From assembly GCF_004208515.1 (NCBI RefSeq), contig NZ_SGIM01000004.1, forward strand, positions 62,001 to 126,000: a stretch of 64,000 nucleotides of DNA, written 5' to 3'. The position numbers were made by a program, and so were the translations under genes. The notes under the pieces are model-generated. The model was not told the origin of the DNA. It was given only the letters and a program-made list of their open reading frames with translations, and made no database searches. This document shows, one piece after another, positions 20,183 through 29,310 of this stretch; positions within the stretch are counted from its first letter, which is position 1, and each line of letters opens with the position of its first letter. This DNA is from Acinetobacter halotolerans (lineage in GTDB: Bacteria > Pseudomonadota > Gammaproteobacteria > Pseudomonadales > Moraxellaceae).

Positions 20183-21634
20183 TTAAATCGGGTAATGGCG
20201 TGATTGGGTCTGAATGGTGATCCAGCGTAGTTCGGTAAATTCGGCAACAGAGACTTTACTACCAAATCGACCGTATCCACTCGATTTTGTTCCGCCAAAT
20301 GGCATTTGAGCTTCGTCATGTACGGTTGCGCCGTTAACATGACAAATACCCGAATCAATCTGTTTAGCAACGTCTAAGGCTTGCGAAATATTTTGGCTAA
20401 ACACTGCAGAAGAAAGGCCGAACTCGCTGTCATTTGCCAGTGCTACAGCTTCTTCGATGCTTGAAAAACGTTGAACCGTGCATACAGGCCCAAATGATTC
20501 TTCACGGTAAAGCAACATGTCAGGTTTAATATTGAGCACCAGCGTTGGTTGCATGATGGTGTCTTCTATATGGATACCTAAAGGTAAGTCGGCACCTTTG
20601 TTTTGAGCATCTTCTAGCAAATGTTGAATACGTTTTGCAGCGCGATGACTTTCTAAAACACCGAGCACATTGTCTTTTGAAGTCGGATTACCTGCCTGAA
20701 TAGAGCGGGTTTTCTCAATCAATTTTTCAATAAATTGGTCAGCAATATCGTCTTGAACCAAAACTCGTTCAGTCGACATGCAAATTTGCCCTTGATTAAA
20801 GAATGCGCCAAAAGCAACAGCATTTACGGCTTCATTAATGTCTGAGTCATTTAAAACCACAACAGGCGCTTTACCACCTAGTTCGAGTAAAACCGGTTTT
20901 AAATATTTTGCAGCAGTCTCTGCAATAATTTTTCCGACTTTGGTTGAACCCGTAAAATTAATGCGCTTCACCGCTGGATGAGATACTAAACGTTCCACGA
21001 TTTGTGGTGCGTCTTCGGCGGCGTGAGTAATCACATTCACCACACCTTCACCTAGACCTGCTTCATGTAAAACTTCACCGATCAGGCGATGGGTGGCAGG
21101 ACAAGCCTCCGATGCTTTTAATACAACTGTGTTACCACAAGCCAGCGGCATGGCAAGCGCACGGGTTGCCAAGATGACCGGAGCGTTCCAAGGTGCAATG
21201 CCAACAATGACACCGCAAGGAACCCGCACACCCATTGCAAGATTGCCTGGCACATCTGACGGAATTAGACTGCCATCAATTTGTGTGGTCATGGCTGCGG
21301 CTTCGCGTAGCATATTTGCAGCAAGGTGGACATTGAACCCATACCAAGTTGCAGTTGAACCCGTTTCTTGCATGCCAATTTGGATGAATAGTTCAGTTTT
21401 TTGGTCCATCAAATCAGCTGCTTTTAATAAGCGCAAACGGCGTTCGGTAGGCGAGAGTTTCGACCATACTTTAAAAGCTTGTTGTGCAGAATCGATGGCA
21501 CGATCAACATCATCCAAGGTCGCAGCAGCAGCTTGAGAAGCCACGCTGCCGTCAATTGGACTAATACGTTCAAAGGTGGCTTGATTCGAAGCAGCACAAG
21601 CTTGACCGTGTATAAGTAACTGTACATTTTGCAT
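20183..21634 (-). CDS. hcaB: Hydroxybenzaldehyde/vanillin dehydrogenase
   Basis: A 483-residue NAD(P)-dependent aldehyde dehydrogenase with Leu-Glu-Leu-Gly-Gly-Lys-Ala-Pro near residue 250, catalytic Cys in Gly-Gln-Ile-Cys-Met-Ser near 284, and Phe-Thr-Gly-Ser-Thr near 225. It oxidises the aromatic aldehydes (4-hydroxybenzaldehyde, vanillin, protocatechualdehyde) released by HcaA to the acids used by PobA and downstream enzymes. AAGGAT precedes the start by 9 bases. It resembles AreC nearby but is clearly a separate member, with different flanking residues. Confidence 0.92.
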   Translation of the reverse strand: MQNVQLLIHGQACAASNQATFERISPIDGSVASQAAAATLDDVDRAIDSAQQAFKVWSKLSPTERRLRLLKAADLMDQKTELFIQIGMQETGSTATWYGFNVHLAANMLREAAAMTTQIDGSLIPSDVPGNLAMGVRVPCGVIVGIAPWNAPVILATRALAMPLACGNTVVLKASEACPATHRLIGEVLHEAGLGEGVVNVITHAAEDAPQIVERLVSHPAVKRINFTGSTKVGKIIAETAAKYLKPVLLELGGKAPVVVLNDSDINEAVNAVAFGAFFNQGQICMSTERVLVQDDIADQFIEKLIEKTRSIQAGNPTSKDNVLGVLESHRAAKRIQHLLEDAQNKGADLPLGIHIEDTIMQPTLVLNIKPDMLLYREESFGPVCTVQRFSSIEEAVALANDSEFGLSSAVFSQNISQALDVAKQIDSGICHVNGATVHDEAQMPFGGTKSSGYGRFGSKVSVAEFTELRWITIQTQSRHYPI

Positions 21635-21672
21635 GGGTTGTATCCTTACTTTGCCAAGAGAAATATCAAGAG

Positions 21673-22506
21673 TTAACCAGTACGCTTATAGCTTTGTAAA
21701 CCTGGTTTAATTGATTTTTCATCTAAAAATTGTTTCATCCCTTCTTGGCGACCATTTTCAGTATCACGATGAATACATTGATCCAACTTGGCATATAAAT
21801 AATCTTCGTTTTGATCCCAAGTGAGTTCACGGCAACGTTTGAAGCCATTTTTAGCAGTACGTAGTACCACAGGATTTTTTTCAAGCAGATTATTGGCAAG
21901 CTCGGTCACTTCAGCTTTGAGTTGAGCCAATGGCACACTTTTATTAATTAACCCCATTGTTTCAGCTTCTTTGCCACTGAAGGTTTTGCCTGTCATGATG
22001 TAATACAACGATGCTCGATGGCCGACCGTATCTGCCATTGCCTTGCTCACTAAATTACCTGGTGGAATACCCCAGTTAATTTCAGATAGGCCAAAAGTAG
22101 CTTCATCTGCTGCAATGGCAAGGTCACATGCGACCAGAGGGGAAAAACCACCACCGAAACACCATCCATTCACCATTGCAATGGTTGGTTTTGAATACAT
22201 ACGAAGAAGTTGCCACTGCCAACGACATGAATCACGACGAATGCGTTCTTGGAAGATCTCAGGCTGTGTATCAACCTCACGGAAATACTCTTTTAAGTCC
22301 ATCCCTGCGGTCCACGAATCACCTGCACCAGTGAGCACCAAGACTCGTGCATCTTGATCTAGCTCTAAGGTTTCGAGTACATCGATCATTTCTCGGTTGA
22401 GTGTTGGACTCATAGCATTCTTTTTTTCTGGTCGATTCAATGTAACCCACGCGATTCCATTCTCAACGTTTACATCTACAGTTTCCCAGCGGTTTTCATA
22501 GGTCAT
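21673..22506 (-). CDS. hcaA: Hydroxycinnamoyl-CoA hydratase-lyase
   Basis: A 277-residue crotonase-family enzyme. The oxyanion-hole segments Ala-Gly-Met-Asp-Leu-Lys (near 67-72) and Trp-Cys-Phe-Gly-Gly-Gly-Phe (near 118-124), and the Glu-Ile-Asn-Trp-Gly-Ile-Pro-Pro-Gly block near 145, are typical of feruloyl-CoA hydratase-lyases. The enzyme hydrates the side chain and splits off acetyl-CoA, leaving the aromatic aldehyde. AAGGAG lies just upstream of the start. It is the first gene of the leftward hcaABCDEFG operon, 47 bases downstream of a candidate HcaR operator. Confidence 0.94.
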   Translation of the reverse strand: MTYENRWETVDVNVENGIAWVTLNRPEKKNAMSPTLNREMIDVLETLELDQDARVLVLTGAGDSWTAGMDLKEYFREVDTQPEIFQERIRRDSCRWQWQLLRMYSKPTIAMVNGWCFGGGFSPLVACDLAIAADEATFGLSEINWGIPPGNLVSKAMADTVGHRASLYYIMTGKTFSGKEAETMGLINKSVPLAQLKAEVTELANNLLEKNPVVLRTAKNGFKRCRELTWDQNEDYLYAKLDQCIHRDTENGRQEGMKQFLDEKSIKPGLQSYKRTG

Positions 22507-22552
22507 GGTTTGACTCCTTGAAGTGACATTTGTGTGTTCTGAGATTTAATTT

Positions 22553-22569
22553 AATATCAGTTAAACTTA
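22553..22569. promoter_or_regulatory. Candidate HcaR operator at the hcaA promoter
   Basis: AATATCAGTTAAACTTA is the exact reverse complement of the 17-mer at 22688-22704. Each is itself nearly palindromic around AGTTTAACT, fitting a MarR dimer. This copy lies 47 bases upstream of the hcaA start. Confidence 0.7.
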
Positions 22570-22687
22570 CATTCAAGTCTTTTTTAAGATTTATTTGATT
22601 AATTCTTCAATTATTTGATTTTTATAAAAATATAAAATTTATTATAATTTTTTTATATTTTTAGTTAAAAATATATTGATTTTTTGA

Positions 22688-22704
22688 TAAGTTTAACTGA
22701 TATT
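22688..22704. promoter_or_regulatory. Candidate HcaR operator at the hcaK promoter
   Basis: TAAGTTTAACTGATATT, exact inverted copy of 22553-22569, about 70 bases before the hcaK start. The two copies enclose a very AT-rich 118-bp stretch that must hold both divergent promoters. Confidence 0.7.
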
Positions 22705-22773
22705 TTTGAGGTGTTTAATAAACAATACACAAAAAAGGCTGAATGGATAGATTGGTCGAAAAAGGACAAGATA

Positions 22774-24003
22774 ATGGAAAAAATATTAGGACGGTCGAGC
22801 GGTGCAAAAATAACCTTACTGCTCTGTTTCGCAATTGCAATTTTTGAAGGTTTCGACCTTCAATCGATGGGCGTCGCCGCACCACGTATGCGGGCAGAAT
22901 TTATGTTGGATAATGCGCAAATGGCTTGGGCATTTAGTGCGGCGATTTTGGGTACCCTACCGGGTGCTATACTCGGTGGACGCTTGGCAGATATTATTGG
23001 AAGAAAGAAAATTCTGATTTCGAGCATTTTGTTGTTTGGAATAATGTCTTTACTCACAGCGTTTGCAGCTGATTATAATTTACTGTTGTTGATTCGGTTC
23101 TTGACGGGATTGGGTATGGGCGGGGCATTACCCATTATGATTACGATGGCCTCAGAAGCTGTATCAGATCAGTATAAGGGCACAGCGGTAAGCATAATGT
23201 ATAGTGGTATTCCTTTCGGTGGATTACTTACCTCTGTCGTGGCCATGTTATTGGCTGGCGATGCTGAATGGCGTCATATTTTCTACATTGGTGGTATTGC
23301 ACCAATTTTATTGATTCCTTTGATTATTAAATATTTGCCTGAATCGAGTGATTATTTACAACGCAGAACACAACATCAAACTGCAATTCCATTTTTTGAG
23401 GTTTTATTTGCGAAAGAACGACGCATGTCAACCATTCAGATTTGGATCAGTTTCTTCTGTACGTTAGTGGTTTTATATTTTCTCCTCAATTGGTTGCCGT
23501 TGCTCATGGGGGCACAAGGTTTATCCAAGTTTGAGGCCAATTATGTGCAAATGGGCTATAACGTTGGAGGAATCTTTGGATCAATTTTAATGGGAGTAAT
23601 GCTGGATAAATTACGCATGAGCTTTGTGATTAAATTGATTTATACAGGTATTCTTTTCTCATTATGTTGTCTATCCATTTCACCAACGGTTGCGTTACTG
23701 GTACTTTCAGCAATTGGTTGCGGTTTATTCATCGTCGGTGGACAGTCTGCATTGTATGGTTTGGCTGCAATGTATTATCCAACAGAGATGCGTGGTACTG
23801 GCGTCGGCTCAGCAGTTGCAATTGGTCGTATTGGTTCATTTGCTGGACCACTCATGGCGGGTTTCCTATTATCACTTGGGCAAAGTTCAACGATTGTGAT
23901 TGGTGCCAGTATTCCAGTGATTTTAATCGCCGCGATCTCTGCTTTACTGCTTGTCAAAAAGCCTAAACAAGCTGTACATTTAGTACAACGCACAAGCGTT
24001 TAA
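22774..24003 (+). CDS. hcaK: MFS aromatic acid:H+ symporter for hydroxycinnamates
   Basis: A 409-residue, 12-helix major facilitator of the aromatic acid:H+ symporter group (PcaK, VanK, HcaK). The Asp in Phe-Glu-Gly-Phe-Asp-Leu-Gln of helix 1, the loop 2-3 motif Gly-Arg-Leu-Ala-Asp-Ile-Ile-Gly-Arg-Lys-Lys and a helix 11 Gly-Ser-Ala-Val-Ala-Ile-Gly-Arg-Ile-Gly stretch are typical. The open frame reaches back to 22684, but that would overlap the operator; the ATG at 22774 has AAAGGA 8 bases upstream. It is divergent from hcaA and followed by hcaR. Confidence 0.9.
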   Translation: MEKILGRSSGAKITLLLCFAIAIFEGFDLQSMGVAAPRMRAEFMLDNAQMAWAFSAAILGTLPGAILGGRLADIIGRKKILISSILLFGIMSLLTAFAADYNLLLLIRFLTGLGMGGALPIMITMASEAVSDQYKGTAVSIMYSGIPFGGLLTSVVAMLLAGDAEWRHIFYIGGIAPILLIPLIIKYLPESSDYLQRRTQHQTAIPFFEVLFAKERRMSTIQIWISFFCTLVVLYFLLNWLPLLMGAQGLSKFEANYVQMGYNVGGIFGSILMGVMLDKLRMSFVIKLIYTGILFSLCCLSISPTVALLVLSAIGCGLFIVGGQSALYGLAAMYYPTEMRGTGVGSAVAIGRIGSFAGPLMAGFLLSLGQSSTIVIGASIPVILIAAISALLLVKKPKQAVHLVQRTSV

Positions 24004-24020
24004 TAAGTTGCAATTCAAAT

Positions 24021-24059
24021 AAAGTATGAGGCTTTAGCTTCATACTTTTCTCTTTTTTT
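24021..24059 (+). terminator. Terminator between hcaK and hcaR
   Basis: A 12-bp stem with one G-T pair (24021-24032 with 24037-24048), TTTA loop and a following T-rich run. It leaves only 18 bases before hcaR, so hcaR may be expressed by read-through or from a promoter inside hcaK. Confidence 0.8.
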
Positions 24060-24076
24060 ATGATGAATGATGGGTT

Positions 24077-24544
24077 ATGGCACGTTCAAATGTAGTTCCA
24101 ACAACAATTCAAGATCAACCTAGACTAAGTTATATGATTGCTCGTATTGATCGAATCATCAGTAAACATTTAACTGAGCAATTAAAACATCTCAATATCA
24201 GCTTACCTCAATTTACTGCATTATCCGTTCTGGCGTCTAAAAGTAACCTGTCCAATGCTAAATTGGCTGAGCGTTCATTTATCAAACCGCAGTCTGCTAA
24301 TAAAATTCTGCAAGACTTATTTAGCAATGGTTGGATAGAAAAAACACCAGATCCTACACATGGCCGTCGTATCTTGGTCACATTGACTGAAAGTGGTTTA
24401 AACAAATTGAATGAGTGCAATATTGTAGTAGAGAAAGTTGAACAAAAAATGCTGCAAGGCATCGATATCAATTTGGCATATTTAATTCGAAATAATTTGG
24501 AAGAGATGGTCAATAATCTTAAAGCTGACGAATTTATACCGTAA
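24077..24544 (+). CDS. hcaR: MarR-family repressor of the hca genes
   Basis: A 155-residue MarR-type winged-helix dimer: Leu-Pro-Gln-Phe-Thr-Ala-Leu-Ser-Val-Leu at about 45-54, recognition helix around Ile-Lys-Pro-Gln-Ser-Ala-Asn-Lys near 73-80, and the wing Asp-Pro-Thr-His-Gly-Arg-Arg near 93-99. HcaR in Acinetobacter represses hca genes and is released by hydroxycinnamoyl-CoA thioesters. Gene position next to hcaK and the paired operators support the same role. Confidence 0.9.
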   Translation: MARSNVVPTTIQDQPRLSYMIARIDRIISKHLTEQLKHLNISLPQFTALSVLASKSNLSNAKLAERSFIKPQSANKILQDLFSNGWIEKTPDPTHGRRILVTLTESGLNKLNECNIVVEKVEQKMLQGIDINLAYLIRNNLEEMVNNLKADEFIP

Positions 24545-24847
24545 TTTATAAACGGTATTTTATTGGGCAATGCATTTCCTAGAGATTTACATTTCCAATA
24601 CTACTCATATACATGCAATACAAATTAAAAGCGCGCTGCATATGTAAAACTAATAACAACTATTTAATTTTTATAGTCTTAGGGGACGTGCTGTGAAAAA
24701 ATTATTGAAACCAGTACGGCTGTTAATTTAACTAAAGACGATCAACTCAGCCATGTGATTTCAAGTGTTTATCAAACTTTTAATTACTCATCTCATTTTG
24801 TTTAAATTGTTCTATCAAATACTCCAATTGTAAGGCCAAGAGTTTAT
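24545..24847. other. 303-bp gap with a possible decayed coding remnant
   Basis: A GTG start with a good AGGGGA site (24693) reads only 12 codons before a stop. An overlapping frame without a start codon stays open for over 30 codons to about 24805. This could be the tail of a lost gene, but nothing in it is recognisable. Confidence 0.3.
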
Positions 24848-25471
24848 ATGTTTTCTTCTTATGTTCATGCTTTTGCGTTGTTTTTCTCATTGTTAAATCC
24901 CTTCCTTATGAGTGTCTATATGGTTGGGATTATCCGGAATACTGATGTAACAGTATTTAATAAAGCCCTTATTCAAGGGAGCTTGATTGCCTTCATTGTT
25001 TTTGTTTTATTCGCGTGGGGCGGCGAGAATATTTTTAGCCGATATTTGAATGTCCGTTTTGAGTCTTTTCAAATTTTTGGTGGCTTAATTTTCTTAGTGA
25101 TTGGCTATCGTTATGTATTTCAGGGGGCTGATACCATCGGTGAAATGCGTGGTGCACCTGAGCACTTAGCTGGAACGATTGCGATGCCATTTATGATTGG
25201 GCCAGGAACGATTAGTGCGGCAGTGGTCACGGGGGTAACCTTACCTTTTACAGCTGCAGTCGCTGTGATTGCTGTTACCTTGTTCTTGACCTGTAGTATC
25301 TTGATTTTAATGAAATATGGGCATGATCATTTACGCTATAAACATGCAAAATACATTGACCGTTATTTTGATATTGTGGGGCGCTTAGCTGCATTGCTCA
25401 TTGGGACGATTGCGGTTGATATGATCGTCAATGGGGTATTTGGTCTCATGAATTCGGCAAATTTAAGTTAG
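24848..25471 (+). CDS. MarC-family inner-membrane protein
   Basis: A 207-residue membrane protein with about six hydrophobic helices and the MarC-family landmarks: Phe-Phe-Ser-Leu-Leu-Asn-Pro-Phe near residue 12-19, Phe-Gly-Gly-Leu-Ile-Phe-Leu near 78, and Met-Pro-Phe-Met-Ile-Gly-Pro-Gly-Thr-Ile near 117-126. The family's function is not established; it was once linked to antibiotic resistance but this is not supported. It stands alone. Confidence 0.85.
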   Translation: MFSSYVHAFALFFSLLNPFLMSVYMVGIIRNTDVTVFNKALIQGSLIAFIVFVLFAWGGENIFSRYLNVRFESFQIFGGLIFLVIGYRYVFQGADTIGEMRGAPEHLAGTIAMPFMIGPGTISAAVVTGVTLPFTAAVAVIAVTLFLTCSILILMKYGHDHLRYKHAKYIDRYFDIVGRLAALLIGTIAVDMIVNGVFGLMNSANLS

Positions 25472-25603
25472 AAATACGCTTTCGTCATAGGTAAAGAATA
25501 ATCGCTCCTCGAGCAAGCGACGGTGTTTGATTGATTTAGATATATGTTTGCGATCATGAATGAGTGATAATAGTGGTGCTGCTTTCCGCTATGAGTCCCA
25601 AAC

Positions 25604-26119
25604 ATGGATCAATTAGATCAATTCCATCAGACGCCTGATGATCAATCAGAGCTTACAATGTCGGTTTTGATGACACCAGATATGGCAAACTTTTCTGGTA
25701 ATGTACATGGAGGCGCGATTTTAAAACTGCTTGATCAAGTCGCTTATGCTTGTGCTAGTCGTTATTCAGGCAGTTATGTGGTTACGCTCTCAGTTGATAA
25801 AGTCAATTTTAAAGAACCCATTTATGTTGGTGAATTGGTCACATTTTTGGCGAGTGTCAATCATGTTGGACGTACCTCAATGGAAATTGGGATTCGCGTC
25901 GAAGCTCAAAATATTCAAAAACGCAGTATCAGACATACCAACACCTGTTATTTCACTATGGTTGCTGTCGATGAACAGCGCCAACCGAAACCAGTTCCAT
26001 CTTTAAAATTAGACACTGATTGGAAGCGTTGTCGTTTTGAAGCAGCGGAGCAACGTAAAGAAATGCGCCTACAAGAAGTTCATCAACCTTCTTGCAGTAT
26101 CTTTAAGTCTTCGCTTTAA
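25604..26119 (+). CDS. Acyl-CoA thioesterase, YciA/BFIT hotdog type
   Basis: A 171-residue hotdog thioesterase. The motif Asn-Val-His-Gly-Gly-Ala-Ile-Leu-Lys-Leu-Leu-Asp at about 33-44 and Val-Asp-Lys-Val-Asn-Phe near 65-70 are those of cytoplasmic acyl-CoA hydrolases. It cleaves acyl-CoA to free acid and CoA. No strong ribosome site precedes the ATG. Substrate range cannot be told. Confidence 0.88.
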   Translation: MDQLDQFHQTPDDQSELTMSVLMTPDMANFSGNVHGGAILKLLDQVAYACASRYSGSYVVTLSVDKVNFKEPIYVGELVTFLASVNHVGRTSMEIGIRVEAQNIQKRSIRHTNTCYFTMVAVDEQRQPKPVPSLKLDTDWKRCRFEAAEQRKEMRLQEVHQPSCSIFKSSL

Positions 26120-26134
26120 TTTTATACAGTCCAT

Positions 26135-26173
26135 AAAAAAGATCGAACCGCAGCATGGTTCGATCTTTTTTTT
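26135..26173 (+). terminator. Terminator after the thioesterase gene
   Basis: A 15-bp perfect stem including the flanking A/T runs, 7-base loop and eight T. The leading A run makes it functional on both strands, so it can also serve the convergent small gene at 26245. Confidence 0.9.
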
Positions 26174-26244
26174 ATTTATTATGAAATAGGGTCAAATCAT
26201 AATAAATCGATTTAAAAAAGCAGAGGTAACTTTTAAAATCTATA

Positions 26245-26433
26245 TTAGTTTGCAACTGGTTCTGATGCTGGAGCAGCTTCGCTTGGCGCATCAGTCGCTG
26301 GTTGTTCTTGAGTAGAAACAACTACACGGTCATCAGTTTGCGCTTCAGTTTGAACTTCGTTAGCTGACGCAGCAAAAGTAGTCGCAGCAGCAAGCGTAAG
26401 AGTCGTAGCTAGAAGTGTTTTGATAAGTTTCAT
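26245..26433 (-). CDS. Small secreted Ala/Glu-rich protein
   Basis: A 62-residue protein: signal peptide with cleavage near Ala-Ser-Ala (residues 20-24), then about 40 residues rich in Glu, Ala, Thr and Pro with no cysteines, predicted disordered and acidic. The start at 26433 has AAGGAT 7 bases upstream; the frame opens 27 bases earlier. No function can be assigned. Confidence 0.65.
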   Translation of the reverse strand: MKLIKTLLATTLTLAAATTFAASANEVQTEAQTDDRVVVSTQEQPATDAPSEAAPASEPVAN

Positions 26434-26904
26434 TGTTGGCATCCTTAATTTCAGTTTCATTTAAAAACAGCCCAATTTGTAGTTAAGCCACAAATTAAGA
26501 CATGTGCCCATGCTATGTGCCAAATCTATTTAGGGCAATATACTTAACAATCTATTACACCTATCTTAACAATATGAAATATTGAAGCACTTTATGTGGT
26601 AGCTCTGTAAATTAGAAGCCATTAATTTGCGCTTAAAATGTATGTAAATATGTTTTTTTGGATAAAAAATAAACTCACTATTTACGCAGATTAAACATTA
26701 CCTGTGAATTCATCAGAATTACTTAATTGGATAAATCATTTATATCTGTATTTTAAATAAGTATATTAGATTGTATATGTGATGGGTGTCTCATTAATAT
26801 TTTTAAATGGGTCTCTATTAGTGTTTAGTTGTTTGAACACTGATTATTTCTTTTCCTTATTTTTTCGCATTACAATGCAATAAATTCTTGTTCCTGAGTA
26901 TGTC
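26434..26904. other. 470-bp AT-rich intergenic region
   Basis: No convincing open frame or hairpin. It must contain the divergent promoters of the small secreted protein and the CobW-like gene, but no operator is recognised. Confidence 0.4.
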
Positions 26905-27909
26905 GTGAAATTTATCTCGCCCAAAGCAGTTCCAACACATATTATTTCTGGCTTTTTAGGTGCAGGGAAGACCACATTATTACAGCATTTATTAGCACAA
27001 AAGCCTGAGCATGAAGTTTGGGCGATTCTGATGAATGAATTCGGGCAGATTGGGGTCGATCAACAACTGATTACTAAACAAGATGGTTATACCGTAAAAG
27101 AATTGTTGGGCGGTTGCTTGTGTTGTAGTAGTCAACTGCCGATGCAAATTGCATTGGCGCGGTTATTAAGTGAAACGAAACCTGATCGATTATTCATCGA
27201 ACCAACTGGTTTGGGACATCCGACGCAATTACTCGAACAACTGACAGAACCACATTGGCAGAGTAGTCTAGAGATGCGTGCACTGGTGATTGTGATTGAT
27301 GGCAGTCGTTTGCATGACGAGGATTGGGTACAGCAGAACCTATATACCGATCAGCTCAAAGCGGCACAAATTGTTGTATTGTCCCACATTGATCGTATGA
27401 CCGAAGCCGACCAACAAGCATATTTAGCTTTAAAACAAGAATATAAAACCTATGTACAGCACTGGATAGAAGCGGAGCATGGACGAGTAGAGCTGGGACA
27501 GCTTGATTTTATTCAGCAACCTTTGCAACGAAAAATCCAACCTTTACTCCGATTGCAAAAAACACAGCTCGGTGATGCTGCGGAACAAGAAATTAAACAG
27601 TTGCCCTACCATTATATTGAAACTGCCCAAGGATTTACTGTCGCTGGTTGGAAGTTTTCCAAACGTTGGCAATTCAAATTTTATGATTTATTGGATCTAT
27701 TATGCGCACAGCAGGATTGGGTTCGGATCAAAGGAATATTTAATACCGATCAAGGATGGAAAAGTTTTAATTTTAATCCGAAACAGTTTAACTATAAGTC
27801 GGCAGAAGCAAGTATTGATAATCGAATCGAAATTATTTGTCAGGTGCAACAGGACTGGTTTGAGTTTGAAAAACAACTTTTGGCATGTCGCTTAGATGAG
27901 GTCAGTTGA
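26905..27909 (+). CDS. CobW/COG0523 metal-chaperone GTPase
   Basis: A 334-residue G3E-family GTPase of the CobW/YjiA/ZNG1 group: Walker A Gly-Phe-Leu-Gly-Ala-Gly-Lys-Thr-Thr at about 14-22, the metal-binding Cys-x-Cys-Cys motif in Gly-Gly-Cys-Leu-Cys-Cys near 70-75, Glu-Pro-Thr-Gly-Leu-Gly near 101, and a Ser-His-Ile-Asp guanine-specificity motif near 178. Family members hand zinc or another metal to client enzymes. A GTG start is used because the nearby ATG (26900) is in another frame and closed at once. No Zur-like operator was recognised upstream. Confidence 0.87.
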   Translation: MKFISPKAVPTHIISGFLGAGKTTLLQHLLAQKPEHEVWAILMNEFGQIGVDQQLITKQDGYTVKELLGGCLCCSSQLPMQIALARLLSETKPDRLFIEPTGLGHPTQLLEQLTEPHWQSSLEMRALVIVIDGSRLHDEDWVQQNLYTDQLKAAQIVVLSHIDRMTEADQQAYLALKQEYKTYVQHWIEAEHGRVELGQLDFIQQPLQRKIQPLLRLQKTQLGDAAEQEIKQLPYHYIETAQGFTVAGWKFSKRWQFKFYDLLDLLCAQQDWVRIKGIFNTDQGWKSFNFNPKQFNYKSAEASIDNRIEIICQVQQDWFEFEKQLLACRLDEVS

Positions 27910-27976
27910 TTCGCAAATCGCACCATTTTTTAACAAAATAGAGTATGCTTAGCGCCAAATTTGAGGACATGATTCA

Positions 27977-28507
27977 ATGGCATTAAAAGCAACGATATAT
28001 AAGGCAGACCTAAATATTGCCAATATGGATCAGCATATTTATGCGGATTATCAACTAACCCTTGCTCAACATCCATCTGAAACGATTGAACGCTTAATGG
28101 TGCGTATTCTTGTTTATGCACGCTATGCAGATGAGCATTTGGATTTTACTAAAGATCTATTTGAAACGGATGAGCCTGCTTTATGGCAAAAAGATCTGAC
28201 GGGCTTGTTAGAAAAATGGATCGAAGTGGGCTGTCCATCTGAAGATAAAGTGAAAAAGGCCAGTGCGCGATGTAAACATGTTGCCGTGGTGACCTATGGC
28301 GCACAAGCAAATGATTGGTGGCAGAAAAGTACTAAAATTAAAACATTGAGTAATGTTGAGGTTTGGCAGCTTTCTCCTCAAACCACTCAAGCGATTGAGC
28401 AGTTGTGTGAGCGAACTATGCAATTGCAGTTAAATATCATGGATGGTGAATGGACATTGTTGAGTGATAAAGGTCAAGTCGACATTCAGTGGCAACAATT
28501 GCAATAA
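27977..28507 (+). CDS. yaeQ: YaeQ family protein
   Basis: A 176-residue YaeQ-family protein, identified by the opening Met-Ala-Leu-Lys-Ala-Thr-Ile-Tyr-Lys-Ala-x-Leu, the Pro-Ser-Glu-Thr-x-Glu-Arg-Leu-Met-x-Arg stretch near 35-45 and Ala-Ser-Ala-Arg-Cys-Lys near 95. The fold resembles PD-(D/E)XK nucleases, but activity is uncertain. GAGGA lies 9 bases before the start. Confidence 0.9.
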   Translation: MALKATIYKADLNIANMDQHIYADYQLTLAQHPSETIERLMVRILVYARYADEHLDFTKDLFETDEPALWQKDLTGLLEKWIEVGCPSEDKVKKASARCKHVAVVTYGAQANDWWQKSTKIKTLSNVEVWQLSPQTTQAIEQLCERTMQLQLNIMDGEWTLLSDKGQVDIQWQQLQ

Positions 28508-28599
28508 TGAGAGAGGCTGTTGGATATTCATATCCATGAGTGACATGACAGGCAAAAGTGATATAAAACCTGAATTGAGCTGAGTTTAGAGAGGCATAC

Positions 28600-28941
28600 A
28601 TGAGCGCAGAGTTACAGATTATTGATTTAAAAGTGGGTGAAGGCAAAGAGGCTGTGAAAGGCGCTTTAATCACCACACATTATACAGGTTGGTTAGAAGA
28701 TGGAACTCAGTTCGATTCTTCGCTTGATCGCGGTAATTACTTCGAAACTGTGATTGGTACAGGGCGTGTAATTAAAGGATGGGATCAAGGCATTATGGGT
28801 ATGCGTGTGGGTGGAAAGCGTAAACTCATCGTACCTGCACATTTAGCTTACGGTGAACGTAAGATGGGGAAAATTATCCCTGCAAATTCAAATCTGACTT
28901 TTGAAATTGAACTTTTTGATGTAAAAACACGCGACGAATAG
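28600..28941 (+). CDS. FKBP-type peptidyl-prolyl isomerase
   Basis: A 113-residue single-domain FKBP without a signal peptide, so cytoplasmic. The active-site residues appear in His-Tyr-Thr-Gly, Phe-Asp-Ser-Ser, Val-Ile-x-Gly-Trp-Asp-Gln-Gly-x-Met-Gly-Met and Ala-Tyr-Gly-Glu-Arg. It speeds cis-trans isomerisation at proline during folding. GAGAGG precedes the start. Confidence 0.93.
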   Translation: MSAELQIIDLKVGEGKEAVKGALITTHYTGWLEDGTQFDSSLDRGNYFETVIGTGRVIKGWDQGIMGMRVGGKRKLIVPAHLAYGERKMGKIIPANSNLTFEIELFDVKTRDE

Positions 28942-28961
28942 ATATAAGACGACACAGAATC

Positions 28962-28984
28962 GCTAAAGTGATTTAGCTTTTTTT
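28962..28984 (+). terminator. Terminator after the FKBP gene
   Basis: GCTAAA-GTGA-TTTAGC followed by seven T. A second arm at 28986-28999 can pair with 28964-28977, giving an alternative longer hairpin. Confidence 0.85.
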
Positions 28985-29310
28985 GGCTAAATCACTTTAA
29001 AATCATAAATATAAATAGATTTTTTTGAGTTGAATTTAATTTTCATTTTAAATCATTTTCTTTTTATCTGATTTTTATAACAGCCCAAGAGAAAAATCTT
29101 GATTCTCTAAATCTCTCTATATATCTTTGAGATTAAAGAGCAATTTTCTTTAAATGACAATAACTTGAATAGAATAATCATTTTGTAATCTTTTAAAATT
29201 TTGCTCATCAGGTCGCTATCGAATGGTGAGGTTATGCCACGAAAATAGTGGTATTGACTATAAAAATACCGAACTGCAAACAAGCAATAAAAATTTAAAT
29301 AGAGGTCTAT
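28985..29310. other. 325-bp AT-rich gap
   Basis: Contains a small inverted repeat GGTATT...AATACC (29250-29270) around a possible promoter of the next gene; nothing else is recognised. Confidence 0.3.

Noticed and set aside
22684..22773. Longer hcaK start at the TTG upstream
   Set aside because: It would put the operator inside the coding region and has no ribosome site; the first membrane helix begins after 22774.
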